In this document: piece after piece, positions 10,375 to 22,569 of the stretch | How positions within the stretch are numbered: the first letter of the stretch is position 1 | How the letters are laid out: each line of letters opens with the position of its first letter | Source: Rhynochetos jubatus | Lineage: Eukaryota; Chordata; Aves; Eurypygiformes; Rhynochetidae | NCBI GenBank assembly: GCA_027574665.1 | Contig: CM050648.1 | Span: forward strand, 38,202,200 to 38,266,199 | DNA: 64,000 nt | Reading direction: 5' to 3' | Notes under the pieces: generated by a model | Databases searched by the model: none | The model's input: the letters and a program-made list of their open reading frames with translations, nothing else | Told to the model about the DNA's origin: nothing | Program-made: the position numbers and the translations under genes

Positions 10375-13300
10375 TTGTGGAGCTGCTGAAGAATCACGTT
10401 TTAGAAGGCACAGAAAAGTAAAATCTTGAATTTTGCATTCATGTTTCTTGGTGCCTCCAAGGTTTCTCTACCTTATGCCGTTACAGCATTGTGTTAGTGG
10501 CTGAAATATCGATTTTCAACAGCTACTGAGAAGCCTCAAGAGACAGCAATTGTGATTTGCTTTTAACATGCTTGGCCCAAAGGGTGACACGCATGGTGCT
10601 TGCCATCGCAGTAAAGTAAGTTTGTGTGTCTGAATTTTGCGACTCTCTCTTAGACAGTGTTGGTTTTAGTTTTATGCACTAAATCATCTACACTGTATAG
10701 TGGGATACCTTATACTGAGCAACTGTGCAACAAACTTCTGGAAGTTAAGCTTTTTTTCCTAAATGTGATTATTTACTTCTGGGGACTATATCTAAAGCAC
10801 TTTTATAATGTCATTGTCCTTCATCGCAAATAATAAAATAATTTTTCATTCCAACAGAAGTCACACCTCACTACTTGTCCTTCAAATTGCCTTTTTTAGA
10901 ACATATTTGATTTCTGCTGTTTCTCCTTAATATTGTGGGCTTGGAGGAGAATAACGAGGACAAATCACCAACTGGTAAAGTGAATGATATTTTTTTTGAG
11001 TATTTCTGTCCTAGTTTCTTTTTCAGCCTTGGTATTTGCTTTCTGAGTGGTTTTGTACATCAAAGCAAGCTTCTGAGTAAGAAGTCCATATTATTCTCAA
11101 GTTTTGGAAAAAATCACTACTCTGTCCTGAAATGGAAACATCGTAAAATCATCAAATTTAGGACTTGGCGGTATTGGTAACAATTTCTCAGACCAGAAGG
11201 TTCCAGGACCAAGAGCTGGCAAGCTGGCTTTGTTTCTAGTAATTTTCTTTGCTCTTAAAGTGAAACCTAGACAAATAACTAACCTCTTAACTAACTGAGC
11301 TGATCTGTAAACCAGATATCCTTTTAAGCTGCGTATGTTAGCTAGAATATTTTTAGTGTCTAGATTTTCATTAAGGAAGGTGATATATGACCAAGGCCAT
11401 CCTACACAATGTGTCTTGGTACAGGTCTCTCCATACATCACTGTGCACGCACTGTTGATTACAAGTCTGTGTCATAACTGTTGCTGATGAAGCAGAATAA
11501 ATTAGTCATTTATTCAAGATATATGTTTTACTGCAATTTGACTGTCTTTTGAATACATCTCTCCTTTCAAATGTAAACATATTAAAACTTAAACTTGAAA
11601 GTATGGCAGCATATGTTCAGACATAACTTTCAGTAATCTATTTAAATAACTTACGATGGGTAAAACTTAAACAGCACATCTTTAAAGTAAGTCAGATGAT
11701 TGTTAAACCAGGAAAAATCATTAGTTCAGTGCCTGAAAAGAAAGTGGAAAAATTGCCTACTCTGGACACCTGTACCCTTTTATGGAGACTGTACTAGTTT
11801 GAATTCAGTTTAGGCAAGATTTTTTTTTTTAAGTTTTAAAATAATTGAATGGAAGCGTAGAAATTATTTGGGAGCTGAAAATTTAATAGAAGTAATTTTA
11901 GGAAATGTTATATTTTACCCCTTTTTATAGGAATTAAAAATAGGTTTAAGGGTCTAAGAACAGTTAGTTCCCTTATCTTGAAGGACTTTCAACTACAGAT
12001 CATCAAGTCTTTTTACAATAAATCATTTTGAAATTCAGGTTAGTACTGATATTTTTATCCAGCATATATGAAATGAATTTATTTAACTACTATGAATCTG
12101 CAATGTTAATTTTCTGCATTGTTAATTGAATTTTGATATCCACCCAAAAGCAGTCTGGCACAAATGTAAAGATGCAATCTAGTAAATGGGAAAGGTGGTT
12201 TAACATAGTTTTTCATAATAAAATAAAAATAAGGAGAATACATGTACATTAAACAATATACCATGTATAGTGTATTGTTCTGAAAATAAATTCCTTTTTT
12301 TTTTTTTTTTTGTAAAAGCTAATTTAGAGCATATTTATTTGCAGCTAACACTTGCCAAATGGTGAATCAAGATTTTCAAAAAAAGAGAGATTGAAAGAGG
12401 CAGCTCCCATTAGAGTTCCCTTATTGCATCTGGAGCAAAATTCCCGAGTGTCACCATGTTTGTGCTATAAGCAAAACCTTGTGACACTAGTGAGGGAATT
12501 ATCTGGTCCCTTGCTAGTGTGTAATCCCTGTGTTCATACACTGGAGAGAAGATTTCATTCTTACATTCATCGCTAGCTGGTGAGATGGAGATCTATACGC
12601 TGGTCTGGAGATTACAGCCCTTTTTAGGATACATTTGGTAGCCAGTCTGAAAGCACATCATGGCGTTTGCTTCAGATATTTAGAGAGGCGTTACTTGGAA
12701 GCATTAAAAAAAATTCCCCTGGGTTAAAAGAATTTTATTAACATTGCAAAGTAGAATTTTGAATGTCAGAATTAAAGCTGTCTGGCAAGCTGTGGCACCT
12801 TCAAGGGCAGAGATTAAGATGCCATCTTTTATTATACGAATTGCCTTTTTCCCTTGGGCTTCATCCCATGCCTAGGTCAGACCTACTTTCAGTCCTGTGG
12901 CAAGATTTGGAGACTAAAAGTGGCATGGCTTGTAAGTGGTATGATGGGATTTGGAATTATCAAGAATATTTTAATCTGAGAAGAGTTATGAAAAAATACT
13001 GATTTTAAACTAATATAACTAAGTGTTGATAAATGTGAAGCCACGTATACTGCAAAGAATAATAAGAATTATAATTTCCATATCCAGACTCTATGAGTAA
13101 CAGATTAATTAAAGTTTTTCTTTCATGTATGATATTGAAATACTGTTATGACAAAAGAAAATGGTGGTGTGTATAAATAATTGTAAGAGAAAAAAAGGGT
13201 AAATATTATAAAACCACATACCAATATATAGCATTTGATACACCTTACCACAAAGGTAGTGGATAAACCTTATTACAAAAAAAAAAGGGTCTAAGAGTAA

Positions 13301-14450
13301 AATATAAAGTCTTGGGATAAACAAGGAAAATTATTAGATGTATGTTGAACTTCTGTCTGACAAGAGAAGGGATGCCTAGGTTTGTTCAGAGTAGGTGAAT
13401 GGGAGCAAAAATGTTAGGCACCTCTAAGTCAGGTTAAGAGAAGGTGAACCAGACATTCACATTCTCCTTTCTTCATAATAGCAAAAGAGATACTTAACGT
13501 ATCTGAAAAGTGACGCATTTAAACGTGACAGAAGGGACTTCTCTGCATCATCTCTGCATCGTGCTCTATGTGCAGGATATTACGGAAGTGCAGGATATTA
13601 GTAAGTGTAAGAATTTAGGATTTTGGATGATTCATGTTTATAGATATGAACAGTCATAGTTATATTAGGGATGTGAGCAGTCTTTCTGAGAAAAAAAACT
13701 CTCATGCTTATGGCATAATCTAGCTCTAGCTCCCAAGCTGATGGAGTTTAAAAATAAAGTCTCCTTAAAATAATATATTCCTAACTTGCTCTGTGCAAAT
13801 TTCTCTGCTCCATTTCCTGAAACTCTTTTGGAGTCCTTTAGGTATCAGATGTGTCTAATCTGGACCAAGGTCCTATCCCAATCTTCTAGCAAAATCAGGA
13901 TTCAGATGTAGGAAATGAGTCCAGATATGTCATTGCAAAGGCTGTTCAAGCCTAGAGAATCACTAACTGATTACTGTTCAAACAGTCTTGTGTAATTTTA
14001 TTTGTGCTTTAGAGACTACATTTCCCAAGCTTAATAATTCATGTAAAGTGGGTTTTCTGGGTAGTTCTTGTACGGTGCATCTCAGTACTTATAATTTATG
14101 ATATTTTTTTAAATACTTTGAACCACAGTCAAAACTCTGTGAAGACCTCTTGAACAAAAGAAAGCAAATATTAAATGATCCTACCAACTTGGCTTTGTAT
14201 GTGTAGAAAGGCACAGATTTAGTACAGTTTTCTTTCTGCAATGTGAATGCCGCTCTAGCTGGGGACTGGAGAACCTGAGGAGACATCCATATGGCATCTC
14301 TATGGAAACCGAGGATGGCAGATTCAATGCATCATTGTATCTGAGAGTCCAAGTCTTGTAACATTTATTTTGTATTAGGAATCCAGCCTGAGAGGTTGGT
14401 TGATGGCTGTGACTTGCTGAGTCGAAATGATAATCTTCTACAAGGGACAA
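10375..14450. other. Anonymous AT-rich non-coding DNA
   Basis: No gene or transposon recognised. Contains a 17-base T run at 12295-12311 and a short duplicated block at 13541-13600, described separately. Confidence 0.6.
13541..13600. repeat. Two adjacent short tandem duplications
   Basis: CTCTGCATC occurs at 13541 and again at 13552 (period 11). GTGCAGGATATTA occurs at 13570-13582 and 13588-13600 (period 18). Both look like local replication-slippage duplications. Confidence 0.7.
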
Positions 14451-14553
14451 CAGAATAATTGAAAAACAGACCTGAAAGGTGCCTGAAGAGACCAGCTGGT
14501 ACAACTCAGCAAGCTCGTGTATTTCACCTGCTTATCTAGAGATGAGACAGCCT

Positions 14554-14577
14554 TACCCAGGTACCGATACCTGGGTA
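14554..14577. repeat. Perfect hairpin, 10-bp arms, 4-nt loop
   Basis: TACCCAGGTA, loop CCGA, then TACCTGGGTA. The arms match at all ten positions and pairing stops at both ends. The element sits about 320 bases upstream of a poly(A) signal on the plus strand, in a segment slightly richer in GC than its surroundings. Confidence 0.8.
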
Positions 14578-14894
14578 CTGTAGGGCTGCTAACAAGACCG
14601 AGAGGGTAGATTAGAAGAGAAGCTTGCTGGAAACCCCCTAGAACCTGGGAAGCCACCAAAATACTCCCTACTACAGAAAGATGTTAGTCTTCAGAGAAAG
14701 CTGCTTCTGAGGCCTCTTAGATCATTAGTTTAGCTAAGGCTAAGTAGGCATTTTTGCTGAAGTTATTTTGGGAAGATTTTCCTTGCATGTATGAAATGTC
14801 TTTCCTTCTGTTATAACATGTGTATATAGTTCAACACTTGTTTGTGTAATTCCCTGTACATATTTAGCCTGTAGTGTTTTATGTTAGACTTTAG

Positions 14895-14925
14895 AATAAA
14901 CTTGTTTTGTCATTTTCCGCTCACC
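14895..14925 (+). terminator. Candidate polyadenylation site
   Basis: A canonical AATAAA at 14895-14900 is followed within 20 bases by a U/GU-rich downstream element (CTTGTTTTGTCATTTTCC). The preceding 400 bases could be the 3' end of a transcript or a decayed LTR. No linked coding sequence was found, so this may be fortuitous. Confidence 0.25.
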
Positions 14926-14929
14926 TTCT

Positions 14930-17900
14930 GTCTGCTATTTATAACTATATGGAACAGTAATTAAGGAGGAAACGAAACAGCCTAATGCGATTGCCCTTGA
15001 AACAGTATTCTGTAGTGTAAGGAGGAATAAGAGAACTCCTTCAATTTGTGGGCAAAAATATAAATTTACTGACAGAGCTTTGATCACATTTCCCTCCACA
15101 AGTGAGATTGAATTCTTTCAATATTCTTTAAAAATGTATGGTATAAAGGGATAAAACCAGATGTGCTGAGTAGGGTTACTATTAAAGAAGTTACCGTTCC
15201 TTTCCTGAGCCAAGTACCATTTGGCAGTTTTAAAATAAAATGTATAATTCACTTATGGGAAAACTCACTAGTATTTTATAATAGGAAAAGTATTGCATGT
15301 TTCAGACAATGCCACAATGACAAGAGAATATCCTGCCTCAGAATTTCATTCTAACCTCCTCATAATGGACCACATCAAAATCCCAGGAGAGGAATGCAAG
15401 AAGGATATATGTATTTCTACTGCAGTAAAACAATCAGATTCCTGTTGCGTGCTGTTCATCTTTTGGGGTTTTTTTTGGTAATGTCCACGTTTACAGGGTG
15501 ATTAGGATATGCTGGAACTTCTACTGCATAAAAATCTATGGTTATGGATTAAGATAGGAGCAATTTGAATGTCTTTCAAAGCTGCTCTAGTCTGTTGAGG
15601 TTCTTTACCACACCCAGTGCCACGGTATCTGAGTTTTCCCCTAGAGCATTAAATAACATGAGTAGAATCTGTCACATGTGGTTTGTTCTCCTAGTACAAA
15701 CGCAAGGTTAGGTCAAAATCTTCTTCAACTTTCATAGTTAGACATACTCCATAAATATGAGCTAATATACATATGTCATTTTTTGAATTGTTCTTGGACT
15801 TCTTGTTTTGCATCAGTCTCCTCTTTAAGATTTTTTTTCCCCGGTTTGGTACATATTACAGTGCTGAATGGCAAATGTCTGGCATTCAAAAAGTTGTTTT
15901 GAATCACAACATTGAATCAAATATGTGAGTGCCTTGGATAAGCAAAACTTCCAAAGACACGACAAATGTAAAATTACTTTCATTTCGGTATTAAAATATT
16001 GCAAGCATCCCCTTATTGAGCTGTTAAAATTTAAGCTTGTACATTCTTTTAGCAAGACATTTTTTAGGATGTTATATGTACTTAGGATTCTGGGTTATAA
16101 ATGTTTGCTTACAACACAGACGAAAAATGAGAAATTAAGACTTAAGACAAAACTTATTAGAAAAGACTCAAGACCCCTTATTCTGATTGTGACCCTCAAG
16201 AGTGGTACCAGTCTGAAAATAAGTCATCTGCGTAGGTAGATACCAGAAAGGTAGGGAAAGTTGCTCAGTTTGGTGACTCTTCCTCACTGTGTACTACTTA
16301 AGGCTTGCATTTGGAAATCGCAATATTTTTGAGTGTCAGGGTCTACTCCATATCAGCTGTCATTATTGGCTAATGATAACATTTGATAATCATGTTGGAA
16401 TCTTATAGATTTTGACAATCTTTAACTGTTGGCTTTGTTATGGCAACATAACTACTACTCCAGCCAACTGATGTGTGAATGTGCCCAGTAACTTCTCACT
16501 TTATCATTCACTCAAGTTCAGACTCTATCTCCTAGTACTAACAGAGCAAGCGTTTTGATGGCACACTGAAATCTCTGCAACTGTGATACATTATATTCTT
16601 AGAGCCTCCCAGATTGCTAACTGCCTCATCAGATTCTTTAAGAATAGCTTTTGAACACTGTTTGGTAGACAGTTATACCACTTCATTCATCTTATATCTT
16701 TCAACAGATATCTTGTGCCAGTATGAGTTCATACTTTTTATGCCCTGTCTACTGTCTACTTTCTGTGATCGTTTTATGAGGAAATCTTCGTTTTTGCTTT
16801 TAGTATTGGGAGGTCAATCTTAGTTTTGCATGTGCTTAGAATGATGATAATGTATTTAGCTCCAGTATCTATTTTGAAATTTACTTTGACTGGTTATTTC
16901 CATTTTCACAAAGCCAATCTGTTATAGAATCTTGCTTTGATCAACAGACCCAACAAAGACCTCTGTTTTGGTATCAACATCATCCGAGCTTTGCCTTGTT
17001 GTGGTGCACTCATGAATATGTTTCCTTTTTATGTGTCTTTGCAACTTGTGCTGAGATTGACACACTTTGGCAAAATTTTATTGGAGATATGAGACAGCCC
17101 CCCCCTTACTCTGCATGCTTTTGTGTCTTGTTGTGATTGCCTCCATATGGTGAACAAAGAACTTGAAACTCAGCCCAGTAATGTATAGTACTGGCTACCT
17201 AAATGTGTTCAGCCTAGTTAGATCAAAACTTATGGAGACTCAGTGATACTGTAGCATTGGAGGTTATTTTAGTCAAGCTAGGAGGTAGCACGCAAGAGAG
17301 AGCTGCTGGGATCTCAGGCAATAGTTTGACAGCTCAGTCATCAGGTTCTTTTACATTTACTGCCATCGAATGATATCTCTTCAGTACCCCTGGAGAACAC
17401 AAATGTTCCAAGAAGGTTAAATAAGTGGGAGAACACCAGAAATCCAAGGAATTACATGGAGAGACTAGGGGATGGTTCTGGAAAGCAATGAGACCTTCAG
17501 TTGGGTGTTCATGCTTGGTTTTGATTTCATTGGTGAAATCTTGTAAATCTGCCATAATCCCTTGCTACTTCTTACTGCTGGATGTACTTATGCTTCTGGC
17601 ACTGGTATGCACTGGGGGCTGAGCATAAGAAAGTGTTTGTAGCCTCTTCTCCTCTTATATGTCATGAATGTTGAGTCTTATTCTGTTGATACAACTGAAA
17701 TTCTACACTGAAATAAGCTCTCTGCAGTTCAAAAAAATATAATTAAATATTTTGTCCAAAGCTCAAGTTTGGTGAAAACTTCACAAAACTGTATGACTAA
17801 TTATTTTTGATGGAAGAGATGAACAAATTGTAACAATTTTGGATTACAAATGTTACAGCAGTTTGCTTGGGCCAGAGGGCACAGTCACAAAATTAACAGG

Positions 17901-20900
17901 AAAATAGCTGTAAAAGAAAGTGAAGTTGCTTAATTAGATTTCATCATATAACACAAGTTATAAGTTATAACATAAGCTAAAGGATATGTCTGACCTATTG
18001 TGTGGGATGGGATACTAAGCCAAATGGAAAACCTCTGACATTTTCTGATAAGGTAAAAACTGTAGGAGTGAATAATCCTGTTACAGACAGCATGTGTAGT
18101 GATGAACAACAGGTACACACTTATTGACAAGGGAAAAGGAATTTATTTATTTTAAATTTTGACAATGTAAGTTTCCCTGTCTACTTACTGAGTTCAATTA
18201 AATAGTAATTAGAAAACTTTGTCTTTAAATGAATGGATGCCAGTAGGTTATGCAGAAACCATTGAGTTGACACTTTGCAAAACTCAACTGCTCTGTCCTT
18301 CAGGTTGTTGCTGTATGATCTTTTTCTTCCTATGCTACCTATTTTGTTAAGATAATAGATTCTTAAGAGCAGAGGCCTTATTTTTGTACTGGTCTGGGAA
18401 ATATCTTGCATAGTTTCCCTGCAGAGGTAATGTAGTACAGGTATAAAAATGGACTAGATACTTTTGTGACTTTCTTTTTTTCTCATTGTAGAGTCCTTCA
18501 AATCCTCTAAGCTGTTTTATAACCCCAGCTCAATAAAAGTCCCACACCAAAACAGAAGCTACATCCTATTCAACAGAACTCAGCTGAACACTTTCTGTAA
18601 GAAAAAGCTCACCAAAGCTTATCTGTTCATCAGTATTCAACATGTTAAAAAAAAAAGAATTTACTTAATGTAATGTTCTTGTTATTCCTATAGATTGATG
18701 TGTTTCAAATAAATAAAAGAGGCACTGAGATGTAATCTTTTTCTTAGTGGCTTCGTACTCCGGAAAATTTACTTCTCTGTATGAACTCTTTTTGTATCAG
18801 TGGGTTCCTCTTCAAGGCCAACTTTTGATAGCAGGTGATGATAGGCCAGAATGTTATCTTATAAAATGTTAGTAAATGCAAATTTATTTGGTAATGCTTT
18901 TTGCTTTCCCAATCTTTTCTGATGCTAACATTGGTATAGGCTGCAGGAACAGTTGGGTATCTTGACATGAGATATATCTCTACCCCTTTCCACTGGGATC
19001 TTTGGGTTTCATGATTCTTGATTGCAAATGTTTGTTCTATTGTTCTAAATTTAAATGTGAAAATCATCCTTTTACAGTAGTTGGAAAGATACTCTTCACT
19101 TGGTAGTGTACAAGCATTGCAGAAGTCTCCAGGGATTACAGGTGGCTTTGCTGCCTTTTCCTACTGTCATACTCTAAACCAAGAGCAGTTAAGTAAATAT
19201 TTCATTTAAATATAATACAAGTGGTAATCATTGTCAATTAAATGCAGTTATAAAAACATGCTGTTTAAATCCTTTATACTTAGATTAAAAATAACATATC
19301 TATGTCACAGAAATGGATGCTGGTAATCATGTAATATATATCATACATGTTCTGTTAAATATATGCTAATAACATATCATGTTATAAAACAACCAAGGCA
19401 GTGGTTTTGTTAGAAGGAAACAGCAAACTGTTCCTTACATCCCCATATGCATGGCATTAATTCTGCCCTCTGTATTTTGTGCTTCTCACATGCATAAGTG
19501 AAACGGATTTCTTTGCGTCTGACCAACGCATAAACTGCGGGGAGATGTTTTTAATAGGATTCATTGTGATTAGGAGCTGTGGAATAGCCCCATAGACATA
19601 GCAATGTTAGAATGCCACAACTATTTGATAGGAGACATTTCAATCTGTCATCATCTTGTGTGCCCTGACCCCGATAATACACCCCATTCAACCTGAGGCA
19701 CAAACAGAAATGGTGAGGTAGGGTTGCATCTTTTTTTTTTCTTTTAGCACAGCACCAGTCACAGCTTTTATGGGTTCCTGAGAGAAGAAAAAGCATTTTT
19801 ATTTCCTATGCTGTTCAGCCCTTATCTAACCATTTAAAAAGATATTTTTATTTCCTGAAACACAATAAACAAGTGGAAGAGGGAGAAAAATCCTTCCTTA
19901 GGTAACCTCAGAACAGAAGAACTTTGTGCATTATGCAGCTCAGGCCATGCCAAAATGCAATTTGGAGGGTGTCCAGCACTTCATTGGAAAGTAATGGTTT
20001 TCACTGAACTGAGTTATGACCAGCTGTTTACAGACAGTCTGTGACATACTGATAGAGCAGAACACCGTATGTTGCTTTCCAAATCAAATGATACAAGAAG
20101 TGTGACAGAGTGGAGAAACATCTGTCATTAGCAATTTTCAGCACGCTTCACTAATTCTGGACAAAATACGAGTAATGAACTTACCGCAGGAAACTTCAAA
20201 TACTACCACTGCTGAAACAAGGATATAAACAGCTAGTGCTCCTAATGGCGTCTAATTTAATTCATTTGCAGTAAGAAACAAACAAAGTGGGTTATTTGTT
20301 TTTGATCATGGGGTAGTAAATAGTAATGCTGATCACAAACATTCATTTTAATCAAAGAAAAAAGGATCGTGGAACTCAACTTTCCTCAAGTTCAGACAGA
20401 AGGTAATTATCAGGTGCTTTTTTTGGTTTTTTCTTAGTCTTTTTTATTATCAGTGGTTGGTGGTTTTTTTGGTTTTGTTTTTTTGCAATTTTGTTTCAGA
20501 ATAGTCCTAGGAGAAGGTGTTACAACACTACCGATATCATCTTTCTTTGCCTTGGTCCTCTCCCTCGCATCTCCCCATGTCACGTCCTCCTCCTAAATCT
20601 TCAGAGAGCAAAACTGCAAGTTTTCTGCACAGTATCACTCAACAACGTGCATGAAGGCAACAGTGAAAGTAATCCAATGCTGCCCTTTACTCCATTTTCC
20701 TGCATTATGGCACTGCTGCTGCTGTTCAAAGTCTCATGATTCCAGATGTATGATTTTTTAAGCTGCACTTTATGTGGCCCCTATATACCATGCACTTTAA
20801 TATTTTCTGGTTGATTTCTCTATTTTCATCATATTTGGAGCCCAATCACTATAATTTCGTGATGATTTTCACTTTATATCTTTGAAATCAATAGAGTTGT

Positions 20901-21490
20901 TCTGCCATTCACATTTAATTTCCCTTCACCACTGATAACACAGCAAATTCCTGAAACTGTTAGAATTAAGTGGCAGTCCACAGGGGAAAAGGAGGGGAAA
21001 ATGAAAGGACAGGTTGTTACTCTTTATATGAACTTTCAACTAATGTTCACACAAAGCTATAATATGAAATGCAGAGGATAGATTTAGTCCAATCCATTGG
21101 TGTCCCACCTATGGGACTTCCCTTGGAATGGATCCCAGACCAAGAGAGTGAAAGTCATTCCGAACTGATGACTGTAAAATGAGTGTAGGAGGTCTTCGAG
21201 TAGCTGCGTAATTGCAAAATTATTCATGATAAAAAGGCACTAATCTAGAATTCCCAGTTTCTTGTAGAATTTCCTGAGGTCCCACAGGAAAATTGTCTAA
21301 CTTTCTAACATCTTAGATGAACCAAACTTGACCAAGGACAATATGTTGAAGAAGAGAAAGTTTATTGAATTTTTTTCTTTTGACTGTGAGCGTTTGTGAT
21401 AGAAGTATTTTTCTCCTGCTTTAATGCAGAAAAGGAAAACTACTTAAGAGAAAGCATTTCAAGAACTGCAAACCTGAAGTTCTTATAGAC
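14930..21490. other. Anonymous AT-rich non-coding DNA
   Basis: No recognisable coding exon or transposon. Frames up to about 107 codons occur on both strands without family features. T-rich runs occur near 19731 and 20420-20480. A nested inverted repeat at 21092-21133 is described separately. Confidence 0.6.
21092..21133. repeat. Nested inverted repeat
   Basis: An outer pair ATCCATT (21092-21098) and AATGGAT (21127-21133) encloses an inner pair GTCCCA (21102-21107) and TGGGAC (21112-21117). A single stem with an internal loop could form. Confidence 0.6.
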
Positions 21491-21519
21491 ATGTATAAAG
21501 AAGAGAAAAGGGAAATACA

Positions 21520-22260
21520 GGTACCGTTGACACCCGTCATTATGTTTGTGATCTAGATAATAAAGTAAGCAGACCCAAGCAATTCGCTAACACTAACGCT
21601 ATTCTTTACATAAACAGTAAATGTTTAGATTTTCCTGTTCACTGACTAACAGCACACATATCATAAACACTAAGCTGTTATAGTACGTTTCGTGTGTTGA
21701 TTCACTTTAACAGTTGTTAGTGTGAAGACAGGAAAAGAAAAGTGGGTGTAATGAGACCATGTGCAGTATGCTGTGAAAACAGAGGCCCTTATTTGGCATA
21801 ATGGGTTGCACCATAAGGGCCATAAAATTGTGCATGTGTTAGTATCATTTTAATTATTACGGGTGCCACATGTTAAGCAGAATAGCGGAACTACTAAAAC
21901 AGCTTCAAAATCCTTACTGCTGATCGCTGCATTTAATTACAAATAGGAACATTTGGAGATAGGTCACCATAAAACCCTTCTGTTGTCAAATGAGCTCAAA
22001 TCTGATTTTTGTAATTATGTTTTTATACCACAGATCCTGTTGAATAACTATAGGGAATAAAATTTTAATAAGTACTGATTAAATGCAGGTACATCTTGCT
22101 TCCTAAGAATATTTATGAATGTTCTTAGCCACTTACATCAAGGTACCATCATTGCTTCTGTTTTGGTCAGTGGTGATCATTCAACCTTAATGCAAATAAG
22201 CTGAATAACTTTATGTGCCATGAAATATTGTTTTTTTTCAGTGAAGCATAAAAGCACTGG
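21520..22260. promoter_or_regulatory. Candidate conserved non-coding element (enhancer-like)
   Basis: A repeat-free AT-rich block has many developmental transcription-factor motifs. It includes TTTAATTACAAA around 21933, other TAAT cores, an octamer ATGCAAAT around 22190 (POU-type), and a perfect 9-bp inverted repeat GGCCCTTAT/ATAAGGGCC at 21784-21792 and 21813-21821. No coding frame of note. The call is an inference from motif density and absence of decay-type repeats. Conservation cannot be measured here. Confidence 0.3.
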
Positions 22261-22540
22261 ATTTCAATTATTCATTCTGTTTGCTAGAGCTGTGTACAGT
22301 ACTCCAATCCTCTAGTACCAAGGCACTTTCATTATAACACTACATGTCACATACAGGAGGGTATCATAACTAACCTACCTAAGGCAGAGTTTTGTTGTAA
22401 GGAATGACAGCTTTTATTGATCTGTCCCTTTTTCCATTGTAATATGTTCCAGGTTCATGTTAATGGTGTTCTTTGTTAGTAAAAAAATGAAAGTTGTAAA
22501 TACTGCAGTTTGACAGGTTAAAAATTCCATTTTTTCCATA

Positions 22541-22562
22541 GAACCATTCTATGATTCTGTGA
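22541..22562 (+). mobile_element. Possible relic of a CR1 LINE 3' terminus
   Basis: AACCATTCTATGATTCTGTG resembles the ATTCTATG-type octamer repeats that end avian CR1 elements. Only about 20 bases match and no upstream CR1 sequence is recognisable, so chance similarity is possible. Confidence 0.3.
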
Positions 22563-22569
22563 AAATCAC

